Below the pieces are notes generated by a model. The model saw only the letters and a list, made by a program, of their open reading frames with translations, searched no databases and was not told the origin of the DNA. A stretch of DNA of 64,000 bases from Bartonella sp. HY038. Its GTDB lineage: Bacteria; Pseudomonadota; Alphaproteobacteria; Rhizobiales; Rhizobiaceae. This document shows, piece by piece, positions 21,804 through 31,492 of this stretch; the stretch's first letter is position 1, and every line of letters begins with the position of its first letter. Where the stretch lies: contig NZ_CP059725.1 in the NCBI RefSeq assembly GCF_014117425.1, positions 682,001 to 746,000 on the forward strand, given 5' to 3'. A program made the translations under genes and the position numbers.

Positions 21804-23336
21804 TTATTCAGCCGCAGTTGGTTGGCCAGATGTCACATCATCAGGCTGCTCTGGATCACCTGCTGCAGTTTCTAAGCCAAGGTCTGGAAAAACAACAATG
21901 CGCTTACCTGAAAAATCGGTACGCACGACCACAAGACCGCGCTCTTCAAAATAGGTAAGCAAACGGCGCGCGCGAGAATGGGAATAAGTGCCATAAATAC
22001 GAGCAAGTGTTGCGTCGCCGGGGCAGGGGGCGCCTGTAACAGCGGCTTGTGCAACGGTTAAAAATACGCCTTGCACATCATCGGTCAAGGTTTTGGATAA
22101 TTCAAGCGCCTGTTGCCAGCCTTCTCCTGATGCGGTCTCATCATCAATACTAGCTTGCGCAACCGCTAATTTGCGACGAAACTGTGCAAGATCAAGCGGC
22201 TCCCCGGGTACACGGTGAATGCGGCAGCGGACAAGAAAATCTTGATAAAGTACCGCAACCGAGCGGTAGGCTGCATCAGGATCATTAACAATGTCGCGCA
22301 TGACACTTTCGAATTGTGCCTCTTTTTCTGCCTTACCAATTTCTGGAAAGAGGGGAGCTTCGTCCTCTGGCTCTTCTTGGCGCATCCGTACAACTTCTTC
22401 TAATATTTCAGAAGTAGGCTTTGGAGGGGGCACTGGCGCAGGCCGGCGCGGGGCTATGCGAATTTCACTTGGCAAAGGTGTAAAGATTAATTCCTGTGCA
22501 TCAACAGGTGCATCAGGCAGTGGCATTAATTTAGGGCTGGATGAACGAGCCGAGGTTTCCACATCCCCAATTTTAATTGGAAATGGTCGGCGCGATAAAG
22601 CAGGGCCAAGGGCAATAAAATGCCCACGCTCAAGATCACGGAACATTTCGGCTTGTCGGCGTTCCATGCCAAGAAGATCGGCAGCGCGTGCCATATCAAT
22701 ATCAAGAAAGGTACGCCCCATCAAAAAATTGGAGGCTTCCGCCGCAACATTTTTTGCAAGTTTTGCAAGGCGCTGCGTTGCAATAACACCAGCAAGGCCG
22801 CGTTTACGGCCGCGACACATTAAATTGGTCATCGCGCCAAGTGAAACTTTACGGGCTTCATCAGAAACTTCGCCGGCAGCGGCAGGGGCAAAAAGCTGCG
22901 CTTCATCCACCACCACCAACATCGGATACCAATAATCGCGTTCGGCATCAAAAAGACCGCCCAAAAAGGCAGCAGCAGCACGCATTTGTTGCTCGGCATC
23001 TAATCCTTCAAGGTTTAACACAACTGATACACGGTGTTGGCGGATACGACCCGCAATGCGGGTCAATTCATTTTCCGTGCGCGTGGCTTCCACCACCACA
23101 TGGCCGAATCGATCGGCAAGAGTTACAAAATCACCTTCAGGATCAATGATACATTGTTGTACCCAATCAGCGCTTTGCTCAAGAAGACGGCGTAAAAGAT
23201 GTGACTTGCCTGAGCCAGAGTTACCCTGCACCAAAAGGCGGGTTGCCAAAAGCTCTTCAAGATCAAGCGTTGCTGGTGCTGCTTTCCCCAAAGCAACATC
23301 CTTGGTCGCCACACCCATATTGATATCAACTTTCAT
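21804..23336 (-). CDS. HerA-like (DUF87) ATPase
   Basis: This 510-residue cytoplasmic P-loop ATPase has Walker A GNSGSGKSH at 38-46 and Walker B LVVVDEAQLF, with the RGRKRGLAGVIATQR segment typical of HerA/FtsK-type DUF87 proteins. The central part is Pro-rich (about 280-310). The C-terminal part contains a winged-helix-like segment (SRARRLLTYFEERGLVVV). HerA proteins work with nucleases in DNA processing; this rhizobial branch has no known role and no NurA-like partner is next to it. It stands alone. Confidence 0.75.
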   Translation of the reverse strand: MKVDINMGVATKDVALGKAAPATLDLEELLATRLLVQGNSGSGKSHLLRRLLEQSADWVQQCIIDPEGDFVTLADRFGHVVVEATRTENELTRIAGRIRQHRVSVVLNLEGLDAEQQMRAAAAFLGGLFDAERDYWYPMLVVVDEAQLFAPAAAGEVSDEARKVSLGAMTNLMCRGRKRGLAGVIATQRLAKLAKNVAAEASNFLMGRTFLDIDMARAADLLGMERRQAEMFRDLERGHFIALGPALSRRPFPIKIGDVETSARSSSPKLMPLPDAPVDAQELIFTPLPSEIRIAPRRPAPVPPPKPTSEILEEVVRMRQEEPEDEAPLFPEIGKAEKEAQFESVMRDIVNDPDAAYRSVAVLYQDFLVRCRIHRVPGEPLDLAQFRRKLAVAQASIDDETASGEGWQQALELSKTLTDDVQGVFLTVAQAAVTGAPCPGDATLARIYGTYSHSRARRLLTYFEERGLVVVRTDFSGKRIVVFPDLGLETAAGDPEQPDDVTSGQPTAAE

Positions 23337-23661
23337 TAAAACTCCAGACCACAGGCCTATTAACGGCTATCTAAGGGCAATCATAATGCGGCCTTAAGAT
23401 CAATAGGCCGTAGTGGTAAATGATTCTGACAGACACTTAGCATTTTTTTGGCACAAATTGTGAATTTTTCAATAAAAAAACCACAACTCTTGCAAGTGAG
23501 GCAAGATTGCTTTATAGCAAGCCATCCGCGTAGACACCCTTGGAGGCAACGCGGAATGCAAGCATTACCCTCTTTTTTGAAAAATCAAATAAATAGGCAT
23601 GATCTGCTGCATATTTTCAACTAATGTTGAAAATCTCCATAACACTTGAAAGGATACAGCC
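23337..23661. other. rplY leader region with a hairpin
   Basis: About 325 bases between the divergent ATPase gene and rplY. They hold a small hairpin, TTGC/GCAA (about 23509-23525), followed by CCGCGT (23526-23531) pairing with ACGCGG (23549-23554). The loop of the second contains CCCTTGGAGG. It may be part of a 5' leader of the L25 mRNA; this is a guess from structure only. Confidence 0.35.
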
Positions 23662-24273
23662 ATGAGTAAGGGCTATACACTCAAGGCCGAGAAGCGCGAT
23701 CGGGTTGGTAAGGGGTCCTCCCGCGAACTTCGCCGCAACGGTCTTATTCCTGCAGTCATCTATGGTGACAAGCAAGAACCAATTGCAATTTCCGTTCCCT
23801 ATAAGGAAGTTTTCTACAAGATTCACGGTGGCGGTTTCCGTACAACTGTTGCAACTATCGATCTTGATGGTAAAAAAATTCAAGTATTGCCTAAGGATTA
23901 TCAACTTAATCCAGTAAGCGACGCGCCTCTTCATGTTGATTTCTTGCGCGTTTCCGCAAAGTCAGTTGTTGAAGTAAACGTTCCTGTGCATTTCATCAAT
24001 GAAGAAGCTGCCCCTGGTATTAAGCGCGGCGGCGTTCTCAATGTTGTTCGTCACGATGTTGAACTTTTGGCTCCAGCAAATGCAATTCCAGAAGCAATTA
24101 CGGTTGACCTTACTGGTTATGAAATTGGTGATTCTATCCATATTTCTGCAGTTAAATTGCCTGCAAAAGTTGAAACCGTTATCCAAGATCGCGATTTCAC
24201 CATTGCAACAATCGTAGCTCCTGCTGCTCTTACATCTGAAGAAGCTGCTGAAGAAGCTGCTGCAAGCGAATAA
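23662..24273 (+). CDS. rplY: 50S ribosomal protein L25 (Ctc form)
   Basis: This 203-residue protein is the two-domain L25/TL5/Ctc type that binds 5S rRNA. The N-terminal L25 domain is at about 5-93 ([20 protein letters not shown]) and the C-terminal TL5 beta domain at about 100-185, with an Ala/Glu-rich tail. A GAAAGGA site precedes the ATG. It is followed by a strong terminator, then pth; the rplY-pth order is common in bacteria. Confidence 0.96.
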   Translation: MSKGYTLKAEKRDRVGKGSSRELRRNGLIPAVIYGDKQEPIAISVPYKEVFYKIHGGGFRTTVATIDLDGKKIQVLPKDYQLNPVSDAPLHVDFLRVSAKSVVEVNVPVHFINEEAAPGIKRGGVLNVVRHDVELLAPANAIPEAITVDLTGYEIGDSIHISAVKLPAKVETVIQDRDFTIATIVAPAALTSEEAAEEAAASE

Positions 24274-24279
24274 TATTTT

Positions 24280-24303
24280 AAGGGGAGTTTACTCCCCTTT
24301 TTC
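24280..24303 (+). terminator. Rho-independent terminator of rplY
   Basis: Arms AAGGGGAG (24280-24287) and CTCCCCTT (24292-24299) with a TTTA loop and a following run of T, seven bases after the stop. Confidence 0.85.
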
Positions 24304-24320
24304 TCAATCTGACATAAATT

Positions 24321-24365
24321 AAAGCATTTTAGGCTTAAACATTTTGTTTATGCGTAAAATGCTTT
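24321..24365. repeat. Long imperfect inverted repeat between rplY and pth
   Basis: Arms AAAGCATTTTA (24321-24331) and TAAAATGCTTT (24355-24365) match perfectly, and the inner part pairs further (AAAC with GTTT). It could be a second terminator, an RNA hairpin in the pth leader or a dispersed palindrome; I saw no other exact copy in the window. Confidence 0.45.
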
Positions 24366-24439
24366 ATGTTTTTTATGGCAATTGTTAACCCAATTCTTTA
24401 AATCAATATGCAAATATTTGTATTATACTGCGAGGCATC

Positions 24440-25096
24440 ATGCTGCTTATTGCTGGTTTAGGTAATCCTGGCGCACAATATGCGCATAATCGTCATAATA
24501 TCGGCTTTATGGCGGTGGATGACATTCAACAGCGCCACAATTTTTCCCCGTGGAGCAAAAAATTCCATGCCCTTATCAGCGAGGGAAAAATAAATGATCG
24601 TAAAATCCTATTAATCAAACCACAAACCTATATGAACCTATCTGGTCAATCAGTTGGTGAAGCAATGCGCTTTTATAAAGTGCCGCTAGAAAACCTTATT
24701 GTAATTCATGATGAATTGGATTTGCCGGCTGGTAAAGTACGGATTAAAACAGGTGGCGGCTCTGGTGGTCACAACGGCATTAAATCAATTGATGCTCATT
24801 GTGGAGCAAACTATCGGCGGTTACGCTTAGGCATTGGCCATCCCGGGCAAAAAGAACTCGTCCATAATCATGTTCTTGGTGATTTTGCCAAGGTGGATAA
24901 TGACTGGCTAGAACAATTATTGAAGAATATTTCTGATAATATTGGCGAAATCGCTGATAATAAAGATAGCCAATTTATGAATAAAATATCTGGGCAGCAA
25001 GATAACAACGCTAAAACAAAAAAGCCTAAAGTTGATAAAGCTAAAACTGATGAAGGCGCAACCGAAAAGCCTAAGCAACAAAGCCACATAAGGTAA
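24440..25096 (+). CDS. pth: Peptidyl-tRNA hydrolase
   Basis: Pth recycles peptidyl-tRNA released from stalled ribosomes. The active-site residues are in place: Asn9 in GLGNPG, His19 in NRHNIGF, and Asp in IHDELDLP. The core ends near residue 185; the rest of the 218 residues is a Lys/Thr-rich tail longer than in E. coli (194 residues), as is usual in rhizobia. Its gene follows rplY after a terminator and the inverted repeat, so it probably has its own promoter. Confidence 0.95.
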   Translation: MLLIAGLGNPGAQYAHNRHNIGFMAVDDIQQRHNFSPWSKKFHALISEGKINDRKILLIKPQTYMNLSGQSVGEAMRFYKVPLENLIVIHDELDLPAGKVRIKTGGGSGGHNGIKSIDAHCGANYRRLRLGIGHPGQKELVHNHVLGDFAKVDNDWLEQLLKNISDNIGEIADNKDSQFMNKISGQQDNNAKTKKPKVDKAKTDEGATEKPKQQSHIR

Positions 25097-25216
25097 GCAC
25101 GTGACGATCATCATGTGCAAAAAGCATCTGGACCCATGGCCGATATGCTTAAAAGGCTTTTTGGCAATAAAGAAAAATAGCTGGAAATAAAGCAAAAATT
25201 AAAATTAGCATTCACG

Positions 25217-25257
25217 AAAAGGCGTTTTAGCAATTTGCTAAAACGCTTTTGATTTTT
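25217..25257. terminator. Bidirectional terminator between pth and kup
   Basis: Arms GCGTTTTAGC (25222-25231) and GCTAAAACGC (25237-25246) with a 5-base loop, flanked by AAAAG and TTTT. The two genes converge, and T-runs follow the stem on both strands (TTTTGATTTTT on plus, CTTTTCG on minus). Confidence 0.75.
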
Positions 25258-25262
25258 AAAGG

Positions 25263-27182
25263 TTACACTGTAATTTGCGTACCAATTTCAACAACACGGC
25301 CGGTCGGAATTTGAAAATATTCTGTTGCATCAGAGGCACCACGAGCAAGCTTGATAAATAATTTTTCTTGCCAACGCGGCATTTCAGGCTTGCTACCTGT
25401 TTTGATAGAACGCCGCGACACAAAGAATGATGTTGTCATAATGTCAAACTTCCAACCAAGCTTACGGCATAATGCTAAAGCGCGTGGAATATTAGGCTGC
25501 TCCATATAACCAAAGGTTAGTTCTACTAGCATGAAACGTTCGTTAAATTGCGAAACCCTTGCGCGATCAACTCGGCTAACTCGCGGCGTTGAAGCAGTTT
25601 TAACGGTAAGAATAACATTATTTTCATGCAAGACCTTATAATGCTTCAAGCTATGCATAAGCGCGGTGGGCACCGTTTTTGGGTCACCGGTCAAGAAAAC
25701 TGCAGTACCTGAGACTATAGTTGGCTGGCTTTTTGCAAGACTATCAATAATAACCTCAAGTTCTACTTCATTTTTGCGCGTCTTCTTCATTAAGTTGCGC
25801 GTACCACGCACCCAAGTCCACATAACCACACAAACAATGAGCGCAAGACCGATTGACACCCAGCCACCATCATGGATTTTAATAATATTAGCCGAGAAAA
25901 ACAAAATATCGATTGTTAAGAAACAAGCTGTTAAAGCGACACAAGCAGGCAGGCTCCATTTCCAAATACGAGTCATCACAATGAAAAGAAGGGCGGTCGT
26001 TACAAGCATGTTACCGGTAACGGCAATGCCATAGGCGGCTGCCAAATTGGTGGATTTTTGGAAACCGATAACCAATGCGATAACAACAACTGCCAAAATG
26101 AAGTTTATCCTTGGCATATAAATTTGGCCAAGGGTTTTTTCAGATGTATGCAAAATTTCCAAACGTGGCAAAATGTTTAATTGTACAGCTTGGCGCGCCA
26201 TAGAAAAAGCACCAGTAATGACAGCTTGGCTAGCAATAACAGTTGCCATTGTCGCCATTAAAATCATTGGTACTAATGCCCAACTTGGTAACATTTGATA
26301 AAATGGATTGGCAGCGGCTTGCCCATGGCTTAAAATAAATGCACCTTGCCCTAAATAATTAAGGATAAGGCATGGGAAAACCACCCAGAGCCAAGCCGCA
26401 ACAATTGGCTTTCTACCAAAGTGGCCAAGGTCAGCATAAAGGGCTTCCGCACCCGTTACCGCCAAAAATACCGCGCCAACCGCGGCAAAAGATGTTGCCG
26501 GATTATTAAAAATATAAGCAACACCATGCCAAGGTAATAAAGCTTGCAAAATAGATAAATCATCAACAATATGAATAAGGCCAAAGAAACCAAGGGCCAA
26601 AAACCATACAAGGGTAATAGGGCCAAAAATAACCGCAACCCGCCCCGTACCAAAACGCTGCACGGCAAAAAGTGCCAACAATACCACAACGGTCAACGGC
26701 ACAATAATTGGCTCAAGATCTGGTGCGACAATTTCCATGCCTTCAATCGCTGAAAGCACCGACACTGCCGGCGTAATTACCGCATCGCCAAAAAACAATG
26801 ACGCACCTATGATACCAATCCCAAGCGCCCAGCCGCCATGATGTTTAAAGCCAGTACGCGCCAAGGCCATCAATGATAAAATACCACCTTCGCCATTATT
26901 ATCAGCTCTTAAAACGAAAATAACATATTTAACCGTGACAATAAGAGCTAATGCCCAAAAAATAAGGGAGATAACCCCAAAAATATCTTCGCTGGCAATT
27001 GCCTTGCCTCCGGCGCCGGCATGGAGCGCTTCACGGAAAGCATAAATCGGACTGGTACCGATATCGCCATAAACAACACCAATTGCACCAAGCAGCAAGA
27101 GACGAAAACTCTCTTTCGAATGGTCGTTTGTTTCTTCAGTCAAGTCATCAGAAGACACATCTGCCGTTTGCAGATCAGCCAT
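25263..27182 (-). CDS. kup: Kup-type low-affinity potassium transporter
   Basis: This 639-residue inner-membrane protein takes up potassium with protons. About 12 helices span residues 28-455, starting with LLLLGAIGVVYGDIGTSPIYAFREAL, the hallmark of the family. The remaining 180 residues form the cytoplasmic C-terminal domain. Length and architecture match the KUP/HAK/KT family. The approximately 390-base region in front presumably holds its promoter. Confidence 0.96.
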   Translation of the reverse strand: MADLQTADVSSDDLTEETNDHSKESFRLLLLGAIGVVYGDIGTSPIYAFREALHAGAGGKAIASEDIFGVISLIFWALALIVTVKYVIFVLRADNNGEGGILSLMALARTGFKHHGGWALGIGIIGASLFFGDAVITPAVSVLSAIEGMEIVAPDLEPIIVPLTVVVLLALFAVQRFGTGRVAVIFGPITLVWFLALGFFGLIHIVDDLSILQALLPWHGVAYIFNNPATSFAAVGAVFLAVTGAEALYADLGHFGRKPIVAAWLWVVFPCLILNYLGQGAFILSHGQAAANPFYQMLPSWALVPMILMATMATVIASQAVITGAFSMARQAVQLNILPRLEILHTSEKTLGQIYMPRINFILAVVVIALVIGFQKSTNLAAAYGIAVTGNMLVTTALLFIVMTRIWKWSLPACVALTACFLTIDILFFSANIIKIHDGGWVSIGLALIVCVVMWTWVRGTRNLMKKTRKNEVELEVIIDSLAKSQPTIVSGTAVFLTGDPKTVPTALMHSLKHYKVLHENNVILTVKTASTPRVSRVDRARVSQFNERFMLVELTFGYMEQPNIPRALALCRKLGWKFDIMTTSFFVSRRSIKTGSKPEMPRWQEKLFIKLARGASDATEYFQIPTGRVVEIGTQITV

Positions 27183-27574
27183 TGCTGGATTCCTTTCAAC
27201 ACCTTATGAGGCATAAACGCCATTAAGGTTTACTTTGAATATAGGGGGAAATAAAATTTCACAGGCTAAGCCCATTTTTAAAAAGCCTCTTCAAGCTCTA
27301 CTAGACATATTTGCCAAGCTTACTTGCATCGCCTTATCTCTTTTCCGATAGTTCTCAATATCAGGCTATGCCTAAACTACCTTTGTTGATCTTTAAAAAT
27401 AGCAATCTTTTGCTAAAAAAACTAAACTCTTTTTACTTTAACAATAAATGCGGTATCTAAATTCCGCAACCATTTTTCATTTTCCAAAATTATTTTTTAT
27501 TTTCCAATGTCTCGGCATCTATAAACATTTACGCCGAGGCAAATTTGTTTGAATAATAATCACCATACCTCAAT
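27183..27574. other. Intergenic region between kup and pdxJ
   Basis: About 390 AT-rich bases without a gene. Next to the pdxJ end lies a hairpin with arms CTCGGC (27511-27516) and GCCGAG (27533-27538), a possible pdxJ terminator with a poor U-tract. The kup promoter must lie near the other end. Confidence 0.35.
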
Positions 27575-28315
27575 TTATTGCTGTGACATAGCGTCAATAA
27601 AGCGCTTCACAGTCATATTCATACCATATTCTAGCGCATCTGCAATAAGGGCATGCCCAATTGATGCTTCTGCAATGTAAGGTACGGCCTTTATCAATGG
27701 TGGTAAATTAGCAACGGTGAGATCATGGCCAGCATTAATTGCAAGACCATTTTGTTTAGCAGTTTCAGATGCTTGCTGTAAACGTTGCAATTCTATTTTT
27801 TGCTGTTTTTCATCGTTAAAAGTTGCACCATATGGACCTGTGAAAAACTCGACCCGATCTGCCCCTAATTTAGCGGCTATATCGAGTCCCTTTGGTTCAG
27901 GATCGGCAAAAAGTGATATACGAATTTTATTCTTTTTGAGTCGCGCAATGATGGGTGCAAGACGATCGGCATTTGCTTCAAAGTCCCAACCGTGATCTGA
28001 TGTTGATTGCTGGGGCGCATCAGGCACAAGAGTTACTTGGTCTGCACCATTTTCTTCAACTAAACCTAAAAAATGATCAGTTGGGAAGCCTTCAATATTA
28101 AATTCACGGCCTTTATAATCATTATCCAATAATTTACGGATGTCTTTAAGGTCGCTAAATCGCACGTGACGCTCATCGGGACGCGGATGAACCGTAATGC
28201 CAACAGCGCCAGCGTCTAAAACAATGCGGGCAAAGTGCAAAAGGTCTGGCCAAGGCAAATCCCGCCGATTGCGTAGTAGAGCAATGGCATTAAGATTAAC
28301 CGATAATTTCGTCAT
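27575..28315 (-). CDS. pdxJ: Pyridoxine 5'-phosphate synthase
   Basis: PdxJ condenses 1-deoxyxylulose 5-phosphate with aminoacetone phosphate (3-amino-2-oxopropyl phosphate) to pyridoxine 5'-phosphate. The 246-residue TIM barrel starts with [15 protein letters not shown] and has the phosphate-binding and catalytic motifs [18 protein letters not shown], and [10 protein letters not shown]. Length is normal. It lies upstream of kup and 156 bases from metF, probably as its own unit. Confidence 0.96.
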   Translation of the reverse strand: MTKLSVNLNAIALLRNRRDLPWPDLLHFARIVLDAGAVGITVHPRPDERHVRFSDLKDIRKLLDNDYKGREFNIEGFPTDHFLGLVEENGADQVTLVPDAPQQSTSDHGWDFEANADRLAPIIARLKKNKIRISLFADPEPKGLDIAAKLGADRVEFFTGPYGATFNDEKQQKIELQRLQQASETAKQNGLAINAGHDLTVANLPPLIKAVPYIAEASIGHALIADALEYGMNMTVKRFIDAMSQQ

Positions 28316-28435
28316 ACTATAAAACCATATTAAAATTGTACAAAAGTTTTTTGAAAGATTATAGATTTAACCGCAAAAAACAACTAGATAAATATTTATA
28401 GCATGGTTTTTAATAGGAAATGCAATCACTTTAAT

Positions 28436-28458
28436 GTGCCCACCTTTAAGATGGGCAC
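28436..28458 (-). terminator. Hairpin downstream of metF
   Basis: Arms GTGCCCA (28436-28442) and TGGGCAC (28452-28458) lie 13 bases past the metF stop. The following tract is not T-rich, so termination by this hairpin alone is uncertain. Confidence 0.35.
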
Positions 28459-28471
28459 CTAAATGAAGAGG

Positions 28472-29377
28472 TTAAACCTCTTTTTTTGCCTTGGGACGAA
28501 TGCCGATAAGGTGGCAAATAGCATAAACAAGATCGGCACGGTTTAGTGTATAAAAATGAAAATCGGTAATACCACGCTCAACAAGGTCAACTACCTGCTC
28601 AGCGGCTACTGCGGCTGCAACAAGGCCATGAGTTTTTGGGTCATTTTCCAATCCTTCAAAGCGCTGAGCAAGCCAATCTGGCACATGAGTGCCATTGCGT
28701 GAACAAAAATTCCTCACCTGCCAAAAATTATGAATAGGTAAGATACCGGGTAAAATTGGGATATAAATTCCAGCACGTCTCACTCTTTCAACATAGCTTT
28801 CATATAAATTATTGTCAAAAAATGCCTGCGTAATCGCGCGGGTCGCGCCATTATCGATTTTGCGTTTTAATAATTCAATATCGGTTGCAAAATCTGGACT
28901 TTCTGGATGTTTTTCTGGATAGGCAGACACCGAAATATCAAAATCTGGATCAATGGCCTTTAAACCACCAACCAAATCAGCGGCATTAAAATATCCGCCT
29001 TTGGTTGGCTCATAAGTGCCGCCAATACCATTAGCTGGATCGCCCCGCAACGCCACAAAGCGTCGAATGCCAAGGGCAGCAAATTCACGTACTACCTGAT
29101 CTACCTCGTCACGCGTAGCGTCAACACAGGTTAAATGCGCCGCAGTTGTAAGACCCGTTTCGTTAATAATCCGCTCAACAGTGCGCGCCGTACGCTCACG
29201 GGTTGAACCACCTGCACCATAGGTTACTGATACAAATTCTGGCTGCAATGGGGCAAGCCGCTCAACTGTTTGCCATAGCATTTCTTCCATTTTTTCGCTT
29301 TTGGGTGGAAAAAATTCGAAAGAAACTTTGAGATTCTCGCCAATATTATTACGGCGGGACAACCCATAAGATGCCAT
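28472..29377 (-). CDS. metF: Methylenetetrahydrofolate reductase
   Basis: MetF makes 5-methyl-THF, the methyl donor for methionine synthase. The 301-residue FAD barrel has the N-terminal catalytic Glu in FEFFPPKSEKM, the folate/FAD loops VSVTYGAGGSTRERT and AHLTCVDATRDEV, and ALRGDP. A minus-strand gene for an ArsR-methyltransferase lies 80 bases upstream, and no strong terminator separates them, so they are probably cotranscribed. Confidence 0.96.
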   Translation of the reverse strand: MASYGLSRRNNIGENLKVSFEFFPPKSEKMEEMLWQTVERLAPLQPEFVSVTYGAGGSTRERTARTVERIINETGLTTAAHLTCVDATRDEVDQVVREFAALGIRRFVALRGDPANGIGGTYEPTKGGYFNAADLVGGLKAIDPDFDISVSAYPEKHPESPDFATDIELLKRKIDNGATRAITQAFFDNNLYESYVERVRRAGIYIPILPGILPIHNFWQVRNFCSRNGTHVPDWLAQRFEGLENDPKTHGLVAAAVAAEQVVDLVERGITDFHFYTLNRADLVYAICHLIGIRPKAKKEV

Positions 29378-29457
29378 AGCCTACTCTCCTACAATGTTAA
29401 GGCCTTTGGGCCATTTGAAATTAAAATAAATCCGCATTAAAAAAATAAAATTGCCTA

Positions 29458-30450
29458 TCATGCAGTTAATGCGGAAACCTTCTCAGCCATCAAAAGTCGC
29501 GGATCCTTTGCAAGCCATAATTTAACCGTTAGGCCTTTTTGGCGATCCTTAGGCTCAAACTCTACACTATCAACAAATTCTAATCCTGCTTTGTCGATCC
29601 ATGTTTTCATTTGTTCATCAGAAAATCCAAGTCTTAAATGCGCATAATCGGTGCGCAAAAATTCCAAATCATGGGCAGCAAAGTCTACAATAATTAACCG
29701 TCCGTTGGGGCGCATAACTCTTGCAGCTTCCCGAATTGCAGCTTGTGGATCATCCAAAAAATGTAAGACTTGATGAATGGTAACAAGATCAAAACTTTCC
29801 TTATCAACGGGTAAGGCAGCAATATCGCCTTGGCGTACTTGCGCATTCGTAATGCCCGCCAAATCAAGATTAGAACGCGCAATAGCAAGCATGTCACGAT
29901 TATTATCAACACCGACACCGCGCAGGTATAAGTCAGCAAATAATTTCAATATTGATCCGGTGCCAGTACCAATATCAAGCATGGATTGAAATGTCTTGCC
30001 GCCAACTATTTCTCTCATCGCTGCTTCAACGGCATTATCTGGCACATGAAGCAGGCGCAGCTTATCCCACAGGGCAGCATTTGCTGAAAAATAAGAAGCA
30101 GCGTAGGAGTTGCGTTCTTCTTTAACCTGATTTAACCGATGCTGATCGCTTTCTAACATATGATCACCATGGTTAAGATGATTGAGAATTGCATGAGTAA
30201 TTGTCATGCGCATTTGATCATCAGCAAGGCGAAAATAAGCCCATGCACCCTCTTGATAACGAATGATAAGCCCAGCTTCTTGTAACAGCTTTAAATGTCG
30301 TGATACCCGAGGCTGCGATTGACTAAGAATACGCGTCAAATCAGAAACTGTTAAATCACCTTGGCATAAAACCGCCAAAATGCGCAGGCGCGTTGCTTCA
30401 GACGCAGCTTTTAGCATTTCAACCATTGCAGCAAGATCAAGATTTGACAT
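29458..30450 (-). CDS. ArsR-methyltransferase fusion regulator (SahR-like)
   Basis: This 330-residue protein has an N-terminal ArsR winged helix (about 1-95, with LTVSDLTRILSQSQPRVSRH followed by LKLLQEAGLI) and a C-terminal class I SAM-methyltransferase domain (about 140-315, motif I LDIGTGTGSIL). The fusion next to metF is the layout of alphaproteobacterial SahR, a repressor of methionine-cycle genes that senses S-adenosylhomocysteine. No metal-binding cysteine pair of the arsenic-sensing kind is seen in the ArsR part. A palindrome in its own upstream region is a likely autoregulatory site. Confidence 0.8.
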   Translation of the reverse strand: MSNLDLAAMVEMLKAASEATRLRILAVLCQGDLTVSDLTRILSQSQPRVSRHLKLLQEAGLIIRYQEGAWAYFRLADDQMRMTITHAILNHLNHGDHMLESDQHRLNQVKEERNSYAASYFSANAALWDKLRLLHVPDNAVEAAMREIVGGKTFQSMLDIGTGTGSILKLFADLYLRGVGVDNNRDMLAIARSNLDLAGITNAQVRQGDIAALPVDKESFDLVTIHQVLHFLDDPQAAIREAARVMRPNGRLIIVDFAAHDLEFLRTDYAHLRLGFSDEQMKTWIDKAGLEFVDSVEFEPKDRQKGLTVKLWLAKDPRLLMAEKVSALTA

Positions 30451-30496
30451 ATTTTCATTTCCAATTAAAATGCCACCCAGTATGAGTGATAAAATA

Positions 30497-30518
30497 GATA
30501 TAAAGATATGTTTATGTC
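30497..30518. promoter_or_regulatory. Candidate SahR operator
   Basis: Arms GATATAAAGAT (30497-30507) and ATGTTTATGTC (30508-30518) match at 9 of 11 positions as an inverted repeat. The core resembles the ATAAAGATATCTTTAT type of site I recall for SahR in rhizobia. It lies about 50 bases upstream of the regulator's start, as expected for autorepression of the sahR-metF unit. Confidence 0.55.
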
Positions 30519-30626
30519 TTGTCTAGCTTTTTAATTGATTAATAGTGTGATTTATATAGTTTGGATAAACAAAGGACGCATCATTAATGTGCTTAAATTT
30601 TTCCTAACAACGCCCTTTTAATATTG

Positions 30627-31142
30627 CTAAATGAGTTTCAAGCAATTTTTGTGGCGAACAATACCGGCAATATCTACAAGGCTGCTGGAGGCAAGCTCTA
30701 ATCCCAATAAACGATCAGGATTAACTGGGGCTGGCATAATAACGCGCCCATGAGGTATTTTTTTAAAGCCAAAGCGACCATAGTAAGGTTCATCACCCAC
30801 CAATAGAATTGATGGAAAGTCAGCGTGGCGCGCAGCATCAATTGCCAAATTCATCAAATACTTGCCAATGCCTGCACTTTTAAGACTTGGAGAAATAACA
30901 ATCGGCCCTAATAAAAGGCTTAAATTTTGGCCAATATAAATAGGTGTTTGCCGTATTGTACCGACAACTTCATTATCTTTTAATGCCACGAAGGAAAGAG
31001 AATAATCATGCCCACCAGATTCGCGAATGAGATGGGCTGCACGCGTAAAACGCGAAGGACCAAAAGCTTCTGCATTCAATTGTTCGATTATATCTTGATG
31101 CGCGGCATTTTCCTGCGCATAGGTAAGCTCTGCAAATGTCAT
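30627..31142 (-). CDS. GNAT-family N-acetyltransferase
   Basis: This 171-residue acetyltransferase has the GNAT fold: beta strands at about 45-75 (LSFVALKDNEVVGTIRQTPI), the acetyl-CoA loop SPSLKSAGIGKYLMNLA, and LLVGDEPYYGRFGFKKI, typical of the YhbS-like branch. The substrate is unknown. The frame opens at a GTG at 31154, but the ATG at 31142 has a better-spaced GTGGAA upstream. It is followed by the sahR upstream region. Confidence 0.8.
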   Translation of the reverse strand: MTFAELTYAQENAAHQDIIEQLNAEAFGPSRFTRAAHLIRESGGHDYSLSFVALKDNEVVGTIRQTPIYIGQNLSLLLGPIVISPSLKSAGIGKYLMNLAIDAARHADFPSILLVGDEPYYGRFGFKKIPHGRVIMPAPVNPDRLLGLELASSSLVDIAGIVRHKNCLKLI

Positions 31143-31492
31143 TGAAAATTCCACTGGTAAAAAAACGCGACAAAACCTGCCTTTAAAGGCGAACCACTGT
31201 TCTTCGTCGGTTAAGAATCACAAAACCAGTCAAAAATTTTTCCAATGCAAATAGAGTGAAAACCCAATAAAGTTATTATTAGCAAAAAAAATTCAAATAG
31301 CCATAAAAAAAAGCAAGGTATAAAATATTTATAAATATTGAGGTAAAGCTAATATGTTGCAAGTAAGCAACAAGCCCCAATATCTAACGATGATAACGTT
31401 AGCTTTCCAAATAATTTGATTTCAATCAATGAACTAAGTGCGTAAAGGGTGCATTGATTAATCATGTTAATTGCACTTTTACGGAGAGAAAA
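31143..31492. other. Leader and promoter region of ompW
   Basis: This stretch holds the promoter of ompW, an FNR-type box and, upstream, a hairpin with arms CTAACG (31384-31389) and CGTTAG (31397-31402). No gene is supported. The open frame running back from ompW to 31454 lacks a good start. Confidence 0.4.
31416..31429 (+). promoter_or_regulatory. FNR/FixK-type box upstream of ompW
   Basis: TTGATTTCAATCAA fits the FNR/FixK/FnrL consensus TTGAT-N4-ATCAA without mismatch. A -10-like GATTAAT starts at about 31456, which would put the box near -42 to -45, the usual place for activation. Oxygen control of ompW by FNR is known in E. coli. Confidence 0.65.
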
